33,813 nucleotides of DNA, taken from contig JAKSVI010000001.1 of the NCBI GenBank assembly GCA_024408095.1, positions 1 to 33,813 on the forward strand, written 5' to 3'. The notes under the pieces were generated by a model. It did no database searches. It had not been told where the DNA came from and worked only from the letters and a program-made list of their open reading frames with translations. Made by a program: the position numbers and the translations under genes. This document shows, one piece after another, positions 15,524-23,464 of the stretch (position 1 is its first letter; every line of letters starts with the position of its first letter). The DNA is from Bacilli bacterium (lineage in GTDB: Bacteria; Bacillota_I; Bacilli_A; RFN20; CAG-826).

Positions 15524-17200
15524 ATGGCTATTAACGTAAGTGAATTCAATAGTGCCCTTGATGCTATTGAAGTCAACAATGGAATTTCAAGAGAAAGAGT
15601 TATTGAAGCATTAAAAGAATCGATGATCAAGGGTTATAAAAAAGAACTTGGCGGAGATGATGCTGATGTCAGAGTAAATCTTGACCTTGAAAAAGGCATT
15701 TTAGAGATGTATCAAGTAAAAATCGTCAAAAAAGATGTTGAAGATGATTTCTTAGAGATTAGTGAAGAAGACGCTAAAAAGGTTGATAAGAAATATAAAG
15801 ACGGAGATGAATTCCCAATTTACGCTTCTATTGATCAATTAAGAAAAGCAACTGCTATGTCTATTAAATCCATCTTAAGACAAAAATTTGCTGAAGCTGA
15901 AAAAGAAGTTCTTTATCAATTATTCCAAGATAAAATTGGAACAATCATCAGTGGAAGAGTCGAAACATGCGATGAAAGAGGCTGTTCAGTAAATATTGGT
16001 AGAACATCTGTATTCTTACCCAAAAAAGAAATGATTGGCGATGAACGTTACATTACTGGTGATACAATAAAACTTTACGTTAATGACGTTGATAGCGCTT
16101 CTAAAAATGCTCATATAGTTGTTACCCGTGCGGGTGAGGGTTTTTTGAAATGTTTAATGAATGAAGACATTCATGAAATCTATGATGGCACAATCATTAT
16201 TAAGTCTATTGCTAGAGAAGCAGGAGAAAGAAGCAAAGTCGCTGTATATAGCAACGACCCAAACGTTGACCCTGCCGGAGCTTGCATTGGTCCTAATGGA
16301 AGCAGAATTCAAAAGATTGTTGGACAACTAGGAAACGGACAAAGCAAAGAAAAGATCGATATCATCGCTTATAGCGATAATATTGGCTTATATATCATGG
16401 AAGCTTTAAAACCTGCTCGTGTAGTTGGCATTTCATTAAATGAGGAAACAAAAAGCGCAACCGTTGTTGTTAAAGATGACTCCTTATCTTTAGCAATCGG
16501 TAGAAAAGGTGTAAATGTCCGTTTAGCTGTCAAACTTACTGGATATAATATTGATATCAAAATTGAAACTGACGCTTTAAATGAAGGATTTGAATATCTT
16601 TCATTCGAACAACTTCAAGCAGAAGAAATTGAAGCTAGAAATAAAAAAGCTATGCAAATTCAACAAGAAGCATATGAAAAAGCTGCTGCTATATCAGATG
16701 TTTTACCAGGTCTTCCAAGTGGTTATGTAGCCCCACAAGCTAGAAATTACGAAGACGAAACCAATGATTTTGATGAATCATTAAGAGAAAAAGTTGAAAT
16801 GGAAGAAGCTACCACAATTTCTCCAGAAGTTAATGAAGAAGATGAAGTTGTTGAAGAAGTTAAAGAAACTGAAGTTAAAGAAACTGAAGTTAAAGTTGCT
16901 CCAAAAGAGACTGTTAAAACAACTACAACTCTTGAAGATTTAGAAAAATCATTAGAAAATGACAACAAAAAACAAGCAAATAAAACTACAAGTCGTAAAA
17001 ATAAAAAGAAAGAAGAAGCTGAAACTGAAGTTGAAGAAGCTCCAGCCACTAAAGCTGCTGATCCAAAAACCTTCATGTCCATTTACACCGAAGAAGAACT
17101 CAAACAAATGGAAGAAGAAGAAAACGAAAACGACGATCTTAACGACGAAGAAGATGATGTCGATTACGATGAATACGATGATTATTACGACCAAAAATAA
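15524..17200 (+). CDS. nusA: Transcription termination/antitermination factor NusA
   Basis: This 558-aa protein binds RNA polymerase and nascent RNA to modulate pausing and termination. Its domains are an N-terminal polymerase-binding domain (about residues 1-130), S1 (about 137-200, GRVETCDERGCSVNI), KH1 (about 235-300, IGPNGSRIQKIV) and KH2 (about 310-350, LAIGRKGVNVRLA). After residue 390 comes a 165-residue acidic low-complexity tail with a KKNKKKEE patch and an FMSIYTEEELKQMEEEE segment, ending DYDEYDDYYDQK. Bacillus NusA lacks such a tail (about 370 aa); long acidic C-termini also occur in some Mollicutes. The start follows TAAGGAG at 15511-15517. ylxR and ylxQ, usually next, are absent, with infB starting 49 nt later. 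Confidence 0.95.
   Translation: MAINVSEFNSALDAIEVNNGISRERVIEALKESMIKGYKKELGGDDADVRVNLDLEKGILEMYQVKIVKKDVEDDFLEISEEDAKKVDKKYKDGDEFPIYASIDQLRKATAMSIKSILRQKFAEAEKEVLYQLFQDKIGTIISGRVETCDERGCSVNIGRTSVFLPKKEMIGDERYITGDTIKLYVNDVDSASKNAHIVVTRAGEGFLKCLMNEDIHEIYDGTIIIKSIAREAGERSKVAVYSNDPNVDPAGACIGPNGSRIQKIVGQLGNGQSKEKIDIIAYSDNIGLYIMEALKPARVVGISLNEETKSATVVVKDDSLSLAIGRKGVNVRLAVKLTGYNIDIKIETDALNEGFEYLSFEQLQAEEIEARNKKAMQIQQEAYEKAAAISDVLPGLPSGYVAPQARNYEDETNDFDESLREKVEMEEATTISPEVNEEDEVVEEVKETEVKETEVKVAPKETVKTTTTLEDLEKSLENDNKKQANKTTSRKNKKKEEAETEVEEAPATKAADPKTFMSIYTEEELKQMEEEENENDDLNDEEDDVDYDEYDDYYDQK
16859..16895 (+). repeat. 15-nt tandem repeat in nusA tail
   Basis: GTTAAAGAAACTGAA occurs twice in tandem (16859-16888) plus a partial third copy, encoding VKETEVKETEVK in the acidic tail. 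It keeps frame (15 nt) and could vary in copy number between strains. Confidence 0.85.
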
Positions 17201-17249
17201 CCATTTATTTTAGATTTTTAAAAATTAATAAAAGAAAGAAGGCGATATT

Positions 17250-19088
17250 ATGGGTAAAAAAATGATGAATAACGAACGTGAAACAAACGTTTCTACAAAA
17301 GTTAACGCTAATAAAGTTAGAACCAAAGTTAACGGTGGCGTGTTTGTTTATACTGGCGCAATTTCAGTTAATGATCTTGCTAAAGCCCTAAATATTTCTC
17401 CTAGCGACATTATTAAATATTTATTCATGCAAAAGAAGATGGTGACCATTAATTCAATATTAGACGATGAATTAATCGGTACAATCTGCCTTGAATTTGG
17501 ATATGATTTTGAGAAAAAACATATTGTCGCTGCCGAAAACTTCGAAGAAGTTGAAATTAAGGATGATCCATCAAAATTAAAAGAAAGACCTCCTGTTGTT
17601 ACAATTATGGGCCACGTTGACCATGGTAAAACGACTTTAATTGATGCCATTAGAAATTCTAATTTAGTTGAAGGTGAAGTAGGCGGCATTTCTCAAGAAA
17701 TAGGTGCCTACCAAAAAGAAGTTAATGGCAAAAAAATTACTTTTATTGATACTCCAGGCCACGAAGCGTTTACTGCAATGAGAAGTCGTGGAGCTTCTGT
17801 TACAGACATTGTTGTGCTAGTTGTCGCTGCTGATGATGGTGTTATGCCTCAAACAATTGAGGCAATTGACCACGCAAAAGCCGCTAATGTGCCAATCATT
17901 ATTGCTATTAACAAAATTGATAAACCAGGTGCTGATTCTTCACGAGTTAAAAACGAATTGATGGCTCATGAAGTAGTCCCAGAAGATTATGGCGGTGACG
18001 CTATATGCGTGGAAATTTCTGCTAAGCAGAAAACAAACATAAACGCCTTACTCGATGCCATTATTTTAGTTGCTGAAATGAAAGAACTTAAAGCTAATCC
18101 TGATCGATATGCTTTAGGAACAGTTTTAGAGGCCCAACTTGATAAAAATGAAGGCCCTAAAGCAACTTTATTGATTCAAAATGGTACTTTAAAAGAAGGA
18201 GATTTCTTAGTTGTTGGCTCTTCTTATGGAAAAGCCAGAAGAATGACTAATGAATACAAAAAGACTTTACAAGATGCTTCTCCTAGCACTCCAGTTTCAG
18301 TAATTGGATTAACAGAAGTTCCTCAAGCGGGCGATAAATTTATGGCCTTTTCACTTGAAAGTGAAGCTCGTTCTATCGCTGAGAAGCGAAAATTATTAAA
18401 AAATGAAAAAGAACAAAATAAATCTAGCGCGGCATCATTAGAAGATTTGATGAATAAAGCAAAAGAAGGTTCTATACAAAACATTAATCTTATTGTTAAA
18501 GCTGATAGCACTGGTAGTGCAGAAGCGGTCAAAGCATCGTTAGAAAAACTTTCTACGGATGATATAAAGATTAATATTGTTCGTGCTACTAGTGGAGCTA
18601 TCACTGAAAGTGATGTTTTGTTAGCTACAGCTAGTAAGGCAATTATTTATGGTTTTAATGTTAGACCAGATGCAAAAACTAGAGCCAAAGCTTTAGAAGA
18701 AAAAGTTGATATAAGATTGCATCGTATTATTTACGCTTTAATAGAAGAAATTCAAGCCGCCATGAAAGGTATGCTTGCTCCAACATTAAAGGAAGAAGTT
18801 ACAGGACAAGCAGAAATTAGAAAATTATTTAAAGTTTCTAAATTAGGCACAATTGCAGGGTCAATGGTTATTGATGGCAGCATTAAAGCTAATTCCTTAA
18901 TTCGCCTTTTAAGAGAAGGCGTAGTGGTTTATGAAGGCAAAATTGCCTCATTACAAAGAGAAAAAGATTCTGTTAAAGAAGTCAAAGCAGGATTTGAATG
19001 TGGAATTTTAATTGAAAATTATAACGACATCAAAGAAGGAGATATCATCGAAGGATATTTGATGGTGGAATCAGCTGATGGCGAATAA
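17250..19088 (+). CDS. infB: Translation initiation factor IF-2
   Basis: This 612-aa GTPase brings fMet-tRNA to the 30S subunit. It has a short basic N-terminus, an IF2-N domain (about residues 25-80, [18 protein letters not shown]), and a G domain from about 115: G1 GHVDHGKTT from Gly121, G2/G3 [17 protein letters not shown]4 NKIDKPGAD. Domains II, III and the C-terminal fMet-tRNA-binding domain follow, ending with the [19 protein letters not shown] motif. The length is near the minimal form, as in Mollicutes and many Bacilli with a short N-terminus. The start ATG follows AGAAGGCG at about 17236-17243. rbfA overlaps its last 11 nt. Confidence 0.97.
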   Translation: MGKKMMNNERETNVSTKVNANKVRTKVNGGVFVYTGAISVNDLAKALNISPSDIIKYLFMQKKMVTINSILDDELIGTICLEFGYDFEKKHIVAAENFEEVEIKDDPSKLKERPPVVTIMGHVDHGKTTLIDAIRNSNLVEGEVGGISQEIGAYQKEVNGKKITFIDTPGHEAFTAMRSRGASVTDIVVLVVAADDGVMPQTIEAIDHAKAANVPIIIAINKIDKPGADSSRVKNELMAHEVVPEDYGGDAICVEISAKQKTNINALLDAIILVAEMKELKANPDRYALGTVLEAQLDKNEGPKATLLIQNGTLKEGDFLVVGSSYGKARRMTNEYKKTLQDASPSTPVSVIGLTEVPQAGDKFMAFSLESEARSIAEKRKLLKNEKEQNKSSAASLEDLMNKAKEGSIQNINLIVKADSTGSAEAVKASLEKLSTDDIKINIVRATSGAITESDVLLATASKAIIYGFNVRPDAKTRAKALEEKVDIRLHRIIYALIEEIQAAMKGMLAPTLKEEVTGQAEIRKLFKVSKLGTIAGSMVIDGSIKANSLIRLLREGVVVYEGKIASLQREKDSVKEVKAGFECGILIENYNDIKEGDIIEGYLMVESADGE

Positions 19089-19404
19089 ACAAGAAAGAAT
19101 TGCGACTATTATTCGTAAGAATATAGCGGAAATTATTCAATTTGATTTAAAAGATCCTCATTTGGGATTTGTTACTATTCCTGAAGTAAGAGTGTCTAGT
19201 GATTTCTCCTATGCGAAAGTTTATGTCTCTTTTATTAAAGATGAAGACATTGTTCCATCAATGGAAGTATTAGAAAAATCAAAAGGATATATAAGAAGCG
19301 AACTCGCTAGTAAATTAGATACTAGAAGAGTTCCAGAAATAAGCTTTGTTCTTGATGAGGGATATAAAAAAGAGCAGAGAATAACTGAATTATTAAAAAA
19401 ATAA
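19078..19404 (+). CDS. rbfA: Ribosome-binding factor A
   Basis: This 108-aa KH-fold 30S maturation factor shows the family's N-terminal RIATIIRKNIAEIIQFDLKDPHLGFVTIPEVRVSSDFSYAKVYVS pattern (residues 6-50, abbreviated motifs DP.LGFVTI and V..D...AKVYVS) and the central helix LEKSKGYIRSELASKLDTRRVPEISFVLDE. It acts in late processing of 16S rRNA and cold adaptation. The ATG overlaps the end of infB by 11 nt. A bidirectional terminator covers its stop codon and that of the convergent next gene. ylxP, which sits between infB and rbfA in Bacillus, is missing. Confidence 0.94.
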   Translation: MANKQERIATIIRKNIAEIIQFDLKDPHLGFVTIPEVRVSSDFSYAKVYVSFIKDEDIVPSMEVLEKSKGYIRSELASKLDTRRVPEISFVLDEGYKKEQRITELLKK

Positions 19405-19427
19405 TGCGCGATTTGCACATTATTTTT
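19397..19427. terminator. Bidirectional terminator between convergent genes
   Basis: AAAAATAATG (19397-19406) pairs perfectly with CATTATTTTT (19418-19427), with extra inner GC pairs around GATTT. It overlaps the rbfA stop (19402-19404) and the minus-strand stop (19420-19422), serving both genes. Confidence 0.85.
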
Positions 19428-20610
19428 CCTTATATATCATTTTTACGTGATCTATATTTGCTTCTTTAAATTTTCTGCCAGTTTTAATAAATCCGCATTT
19501 TTCATAAAACTTTTGAGCGGAAACCATAGCGTTTAAATAAATGGTTTTAGGATTATAAATGCCCCATAAATAGTGGGCAAAATATATTAATGATTGTTTG
19601 CCTAATCCTTTACCTCGATATTTTTTTAAAATAGCAAATCTTCCTATTTGAATTTCATTTTCTTTTTCAATATATCTAATCGTGCCTATCGGCTGGTCAT
19701 CTTTAATTATTAAAAACCCTTTTGCACATTTTTCTTCTTCTACAACAAATTCATATTTAAATGGAATATCAAACTCATTAGTAAATACATTAGTTCTTAT
19801 ATTAATATAATCAACATATTGATTTGGTGATGTAATAGGCACTAATGATAGATTATCTTGCGAAACTTGTAGTGCGATATCTTTTTCCCATAAATCATGT
19901 CTTTCATAGTTATCTAACATGGTTAAAAAGTTTTCTTTACTTGTTGGATATTTTTTATTTATGGTTTTAAGTAATTCTTTAATGTCCTCTCTGGTTGTAA
20001 CTTTATCACTTGGACAATGAGAAGGAATTGCAATAAGCCCTTCTTCTTTCATTAAGGAGATTATTTCTTTTTCTCTCACTAATATAAGTGGGCGAATAAA
20101 TGTGATATTAGCTCTTTCTAATTTCATTTTTGGCGAAAATGTAGCGACTCTTCCACCATAAATTTCATTCATAAATAATGTTTCTATTGCATCATCAGCA
20201 TGATGAGCAAAAGCCACTTTGTTATAACCTAATTCAATTGCTACCTTATTAATTGCGGCTTTTTTCATTCTTGAGCAAATTGAACACGGAAGATGATTGT
20301 GATCTTTTTGTTGAATAGACAGTATCTTATAAACATCACGAGCATCGTGAACAATTAACTTTAAGCCTATATTTTCACAAAATTCTTCTAAAGGCTTAGA
20401 ATCGAAACCAGGAAATCCTAAATCAAGTGTTACTGGCTGAATGATGAAATTAGTGTGTGAAAACTTTTGGTATAAAGAAAGTGCATAGCAAAGCGCCATA
20501 CTATCTTTACCGCCAGATAATCCAACAACAATTTTATCTCCGTGATTTATGAGATTATATTTTTGGTCTGCTTTTCTTAGGCATGCTAAGACAGTTCTTA
20601 TTGCTTTCAT
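19420..20610 (-). CDS. TtcA-like tRNA thiolase fused to a GNAT acetyltransferase
   Basis: This 396-aa two-domain protein has an N-terminal (about 1-240) PP-loop ATPase of the TtcA type: SGGKDS at 32-37, PCSIC with Cys109 and Cys112, HHADDAIETLFMN at 136-148, and Cys199 in HCPSD. The three Cys match the ligands of the [4Fe-4S] cluster used by TtcA to make 2-thiocytidine in tRNA. The C-terminal part (about 285-396) is a GNAT domain of the ElaA/YjcF type, with the acetyl-CoA loop YRGKGLGKQ, an FYEKCGF strand-helix and an EANIDH motif. TilS is unlikely because the paired Cys are present. The fusion is in frame without a stop. It is convergent with rbfA and divergent from truB. TATAAT lies 8 nt before ATG, so it is probably leaderless. 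Confidence 0.85.
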   Translation of the reverse strand: MKAIRTVLACLRKADQKYNLINHGDKIVVGLSGGKDSMALCYALSLYQKFSHTNFIIQPVTLDLGFPGFDSKPLEEFCENIGLKLIVHDARDVYKILSIQQKDHNHLPCSICSRMKKAAINKVAIELGYNKVAFAHHADDAIETLFMNEIYGGRVATFSPKMKLERANITFIRPLILVREKEIISLMKEEGLIAIPSHCPSDKVTTREDIKELLKTINKKYPTSKENFLTMLDNYERHDLWEKDIALQVSQDNLSLVPITSPNQYVDYINIRTNVFTNEFDIPFKYEFVVEEEKCAKGFLIIKDDQPIGTIRYIEKENEIQIGRFAILKKYRGKGLGKQSLIYFAHYLWGIYNPKTIYLNAMVSAQKFYEKCGFIKTGRKFKEANIDHVKMIYKEK

Positions 20611-20638
20611 TGTAAATAATTATATTATCTTGTAAGAT
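20610..20638 (+). promoter_or_regulatory. truB promoter
   Basis: TTGTAA (20610-20615), a 17-nt spacer and TAAGAT (20633-20638) end 11 nt before ATG 20650, giving a leader of at most a few bases. The promoter overlaps the divergent one and a 16-bp dyad at 20625-20640. Confidence 0.55.
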
Positions 20639-20646
20639 AAAATCAA
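20619..20646 (-). promoter_or_regulatory. Promoter for the TtcA-GNAT gene
   Basis: On the minus strand TTGATT (20646-20641), a 16-nt spacer and TATAAT (20624-20619) lie 8 nt before ATG 20610. The spacer is exactly the palindrome at 20625-20640. Confidence 0.6.
20625..20640. promoter_or_regulatory. 16-bp palindrome between divergent promoters
   Basis: TTATCTT (20625-20631), GT, AAGATAA (20634-20640) form a dyad with perfect 7-bp arms. It occupies the minus-strand promoter spacer and the plus-strand -10, a position from which one protein could control both genes. It could be chance in AT-rich DNA. Confidence 0.4.
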
Positions 20647-20649
20647 ACT

Positions 20650-21501
20650 ATGAACGGCATACTTTTAATTGATAAAGATGAAACATGGACGTCTCGAGAT
20701 GTTTGCAATAAAATATCTAAAATTTTAAACGTCAAAAAAGTTGGACATTGTGGTACTTTGGATCCTTTTGCTACTGGTTTAATGATAATAGGCGTTGATA
20801 AAGGCACAAAAGCGCTCAGTTATTTTAAAGAAGATACAAAAGAATATGAGGCAACATTAGTTCTTGGTAAACGAACATCAACGGGTGATAAAACTGGCGA
20901 AATTATAGAAGAAAAAAAGATAGAAAAAATTACAAAAAAACAAGTTTTAGAATTGTTTCAAAAAATGATTGGAAAATCTACTCAAATACCTCCAATGACA
21001 AGTGCCATACACCATAATGGAATAAAATTATATAAGCTCGCTAGGCAAGGTATCGAGGTCGAAAGAAAACCACGAAATATCGAAATTTTTGATTTAAAAC
21101 TAGTTGATTTATCAGACCATAAAATCTCATTTAGAGTCAAAGTTTCTAAAGGAACATATATAAGAGTTTTAGGGGAAGATATTGCAAAAAAACTAAAAAA
21201 TATAGGGTTTTTGCAAAGTTTAAGAAGAATTTGTATTGAAAATTTAAATGTCTCAGACGCAATAAAAATTGGTGATGTGTCTGAAGAAAAACTTTTAAAT
21301 GTCTCAGATTTATTAGTCGATATGAAACACATACATACTGATGATTATAGAACACAAAAAATTAAAAACGGGTTGCCTTTTATCTATAAAGAAAACGATA
21401 ATTGTAATAAAATTTTATTTATTGATAAAAACAATAACGCAATCGCTGTTTATAAACGCGAAAAAGATGATAAATTTATCTGTGAACGAGGTTTGTGGTA
21501 A
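20650..21501 (+). CDS. truB: tRNA pseudouridine-55 synthase TruB
   Basis: This 283-aa enzyme isomerises U55 in the T-loop of tRNAs. Motif I KVGHCGTLDPFATG carries the catalytic Asp38. Motif II (YEATLVLGKRTSTGDKTGEI, about 76-95), the IPPMTSAIHHNGIKLYKLAR block (about 115-134) and KGTYIRVLGEDI (about 169-180) are intact. The length is normal, with a short PUA-like C-terminus. Its stop overlaps the ribF start (TAATG, 21499-21503). In Bacillus truB follows rbfA directly; here an inserted divergent gene gives truB its own promoter with almost no leader. Confidence 0.95.
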   Translation: MNGILLIDKDETWTSRDVCNKISKILNVKKVGHCGTLDPFATGLMIIGVDKGTKALSYFKEDTKEYEATLVLGKRTSTGDKTGEIIEEKKIEKITKKQVLELFQKMIGKSTQIPPMTSAIHHNGIKLYKLARQGIEVERKPRNIEIFDLKLVDLSDHKISFRVKVSKGTYIRVLGEDIAKKLKNIGFLQSLRRICIENLNVSDAIKIGDVSEEKLLNVSDLLVDMKHIHTDDYRTQKIKNGLPFIYKENDNCNKILFIDKNNNAIAVYKREKDDKFICERGLW

Positions 21502-22406
21502 TGAATATAAATATTATTGAACTTGAGCATAAAAACATTCATAAATTACCAGAAAATACCACGCTTTGTTTAGGTTTCTTTGATGGTGTCCATCTTGGGC
21601 ATAAAGAACTTATTAAAAAAGCCAAAGAAAACGGAGATGAAGTTTCCGTCTTAACTTTTGATATTTCTCCATCTATTTTCTTAGGCAAAAAACAAAACAA
21701 TCACGAGATCACTACATTATTCGATAAAGCTGAGATTTTTGACAAAATGTCTGTCAAATCCTTGCTGGTGATACGTTTTAATGAATATGTTTCAAATCTT
21801 ATGGCATTAGATTTCATACATGACTATTTAATGTCTCTATCGCCTAAGAAAATAGTGGTGGGCAGTGATTTTACATTTGGAAAAGGTGGCGTGGGCACAC
21901 CAGAATTATTAACATCCTATTTTGATGTTGACATTGTGCCTTTATTAGAAATAGATAATGAAAAAGTTTCTTCAAGAAAAATAGAGAATTTTATTAAAGA
22001 TGGAGAAATAAAAAAAGCAAAACGGTCGCTCGGTAGGCCATATAGAATATCAGGTTTGATTGTTCATGGTAATTCTAACGGAACTACAATAGGTTTTCCA
22101 ACTGCAAATTTAGAACTAGCCGATCCATATGTGATGCCAAAAGATGGCGTTTATATTGGATATGCATATATTATGGGTGAAAAAAAGAAAGCTCTTATAT
22201 GCGTTTCAACTCACCCAAGTATCATGGAATTAAAAAAGCCAATCATCGAAGTACACATTATCAACTTTAATGAAAACATTTATGGAAAAGAAATTTCTAT
22301 CGATTTTATCGATAAAATACGTGATATTGTTAAATTCGATAATTTAGATAAATTGAAGGAACAATTAAATAAAGATTTAATTTTGGCAAAAAAGTGTTTG
22401 CAATAA
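21501..22406 (+). CDS. ribF: Bifunctional riboflavin kinase/FMN adenylyltransferase
   Basis: This 301-aa enzyme phosphorylates riboflavin to FMN and adenylates FMN to FAD. The N-terminal nucleotidyltransferase domain has GFFDGVHLGH at residues 25-34. The C-terminal flavokinase domain starts near 175 (GRPYRISGLIVHG) with GFPTANL at 198-204 and a DGVYIGYAY strand. ATG 21501 overlaps the truB stop by one base, so translation is coupled. An in-frame GTG at 21495 would add two residues and is less likely. It precedes rpsO as in Bacillus. Confidence 0.95.
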   Translation: MNINIIELEHKNIHKLPENTTLCLGFFDGVHLGHKELIKKAKENGDEVSVLTFDISPSIFLGKKQNNHEITTLFDKAEIFDKMSVKSLLVIRFNEYVSNLMALDFIHDYLMSLSPKKIVVGSDFTFGKGGVGTPELLTSYFDVDIVPLLEIDNEKVSSRKIENFIKDGEIKKAKRSLGRPYRISGLIVHGNSNGTTIGFPTANLELADPYVMPKDGVYIGYAYIMGEKKKALICVSTHPSIMELKKPIIEVHIINFNENIYGKEISIDFIDKIRDIVKFDNLDKLKEQLNKDLILAKKCLQ

Positions 22407-22423
22407 AAAATGTAAACATTTAT

Positions 22424-22429
22424 TATAAT
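22424..22429 (+). promoter_or_regulatory. -10 box of rpsO
   Basis: TATAAT at 22424-22429 in the ribF-rpsO gap; no convincing -35 at 16-18 nt. The predicted start near 22436 gives a leader of about 75 nt. Confidence 0.5.
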
Positions 22430-22435
22430 TTCAGC

Positions 22436-22511
22436 GACTTTTTTCTAGGGTCTACGAATCCTCAACGTTTACCCCGGAGCTAAGTTAAGAAAGATTTAGG
22501 AGGAAAAATTC
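22436..22511 (+). ncRNA. rpsO leader (S15 autoregulatory element candidate)
   Basis: The leader has two possible helices: TAGGGT (22446-22451) with ACCCC (22471-22475), and CTAA (22480-22483) with TTAG (22496-22499). TCCTC in the first loop (22459-22463) is complementary to GAGGA (22500-22504) in the rpsO Shine-Dalgarno, allowing a pseudoknot that masks it. S15 represses its own mRNA through structured leaders of varied architecture in several phyla. This structure was read by eye only. Confidence 0.5.
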
Positions 22512-22781
22512 ATGGCGTTATCAAAAGAAACAAAAGCCAAAATCGTCAAAAAATACGGCAAGAATGAAAAAGACACAGGTTCTGTTGAAGTTCAAATTGC
22601 ATTATTAACTGAACAAATTAAGGCTTTAACTGAACATCTCAAGAACAACCACAAAGATGCTGCTAGCAAACGTGGACTCATGATTCTTGTTGGACAACGT
22701 AGGAGCTTACTTGATTACTTAATTAGAACTGATCGTGAAGCTTACTTAAAATTAATCGTTGAATTAGGATTACGTAAGTAA
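22512..22781 (+). CDS. rpsO: Small ribosomal subunit protein uS15
   Basis: This 89-aa protein binds the central domain of 16S rRNA early in 30S assembly. It has the typical length and sequence: [20 protein letters not shown] (about 14-33), [29 protein letters not shown] (about 41-69, with conserved H, D and RR) and a C-terminal LGLRK. A strong Shine-Dalgarno, AGGAGG (22498-22503), lies before ATG. A UUCG-loop terminator follows directly. Confidence 0.98.
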   Translation: MALSKETKAKIVKKYGKNEKDTGSVEVQIALLTEQIKALTEHLKNNHKDAASKRGLMILVGQRRSLLDYLIRTDREAYLKLIVELGLRK

Positions 22782-22786
22782 TAAAT

Positions 22787-22806
22787 GGCCACTTCGGTGG
22801 CCTTTT
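22787..22806 (+). terminator. Intrinsic terminator with UUCG tetraloop
   Basis: GGCCAC (22787-22792) / GTGGCC (22797-22802), loop TTCG, then TTTT. Because the T-run is short and the next Shine-Dalgarno (AAGGAG, 22810-22815) follows within 4 nt, partial read-through to the next gene is likely. Confidence 0.9.
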
Positions 22807-22828
22807 GTTAAGGAGTTTGATATTTATT

Positions 22829-23383
22829 ATGTTGAATAAAAAGCATACAGCAGTTATCGTTGTCGATATGCTCAACGACTTTGTTACCGGTGCATTAGGT
22901 TTTGATGGAGTTAAACCAACAGTTAAAGGTTGCGTGGACTTACTAAAAATAGCAAGAAATAAAGATGTTCCTGTAATTTTTACCAACGATTCTCATTTAA
23001 TGAGCGATCCTGAATTAAAAATTTGGGGAAAACACGCTATTCGCGGCACTAAAGGTGCGGAAGTAATACCCGAATTAAAAGTAAGCAAGAAAGATTATAT
23101 TATTCCAAAAAGAAGATATAGTGGATTTTTCCAAACTGAACTAGATTCTCTTTTAAGAGACTTAGCAATTAATGAAATAATATTATGTGGTTTGCACGCA
23201 CATATGTGCGTAAGACATACAGCAGCAGATGCTTATCAATCAGGATATAAAGTGTATTGTGCTACTGATGCCACTAACTCGTTTACCAAAGAAGATAGAG
23301 ATAGTGGTTTTAAATATCTTCAAGAGGTATATAACTGTACTTTATTAAATAATAAAGAAATTGAAAAATATTTAAGTAAATAG
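22829..23383 (+). CDS. Isochorismatase-fold cysteine hydrolase (nicotinamidase-like)
   Basis: This 184-aa protein has the isochorismatase/nicotinamidase triad: Asp13 (VVDMLNDF), Lys94 (IPKRRYSGF) and Cys127 (GLHAHMCVRHTAADA), with the usual spacing. Members hydrolyse nicotinamide, isochorismate, N-carbamoyl compounds or related amides; a PncA-like role in NAD salvage is possible, but the metal-binding residues are not clear enough to assign it. ATG 22829 is 13 nt after AAGGAG, and an upstream in-frame TTG at 22805 falls in the terminator. No separate promoter is visible, so it probably depends on read-through from rpsO. It interrupts the usual rpsO-pnp neighbourhood. The stop is TAG. Confidence 0.85.
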   Translation: MLNKKHTAVIVVDMLNDFVTGALGFDGVKPTVKGCVDLLKIARNKDVPVIFTNDSHLMSDPELKIWGKHAIRGTKGAEVIPELKVSKKDYIIPKRRYSGFFQTELDSLLRDLAINEIILCGLHAHMCVRHTAADAYQSGYKVYCATDATNSFTKEDRDSGFKYLQEVYNCTLLNNKEIEKYLSK

Positions 23384-23422
23384 CCAATATAAATACCTAT
23401 TTCATAGTAAATATATCCATGA

Positions 23423-23428
23423 TATAAT
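23423..23428 (+). promoter_or_regulatory. Extended -10 promoter of pnp
   Basis: TATAAT (23423-23428) is preceded by TGA (extended -10) and a weak TTCATA 16 nt upstream. The start near 23435 leaves a leader of about 30 nt. An ATG at 23438, 9 nt after the box, opens the same frame nine codons upstream of the chosen start. Confidence 0.6.
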
Positions 23429-23464
23429 TCTTTTTGTATGTTATTTAAAAAGAGGAAAAAAGAA

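Noticed and set aside
16747-17082. 111-codon minus-strand frame in the nusA tail
   Set aside because: It is a by-product of repetitive GAA/GTT codons in the acidic tail; the product is a Ser/Val low-complexity string.
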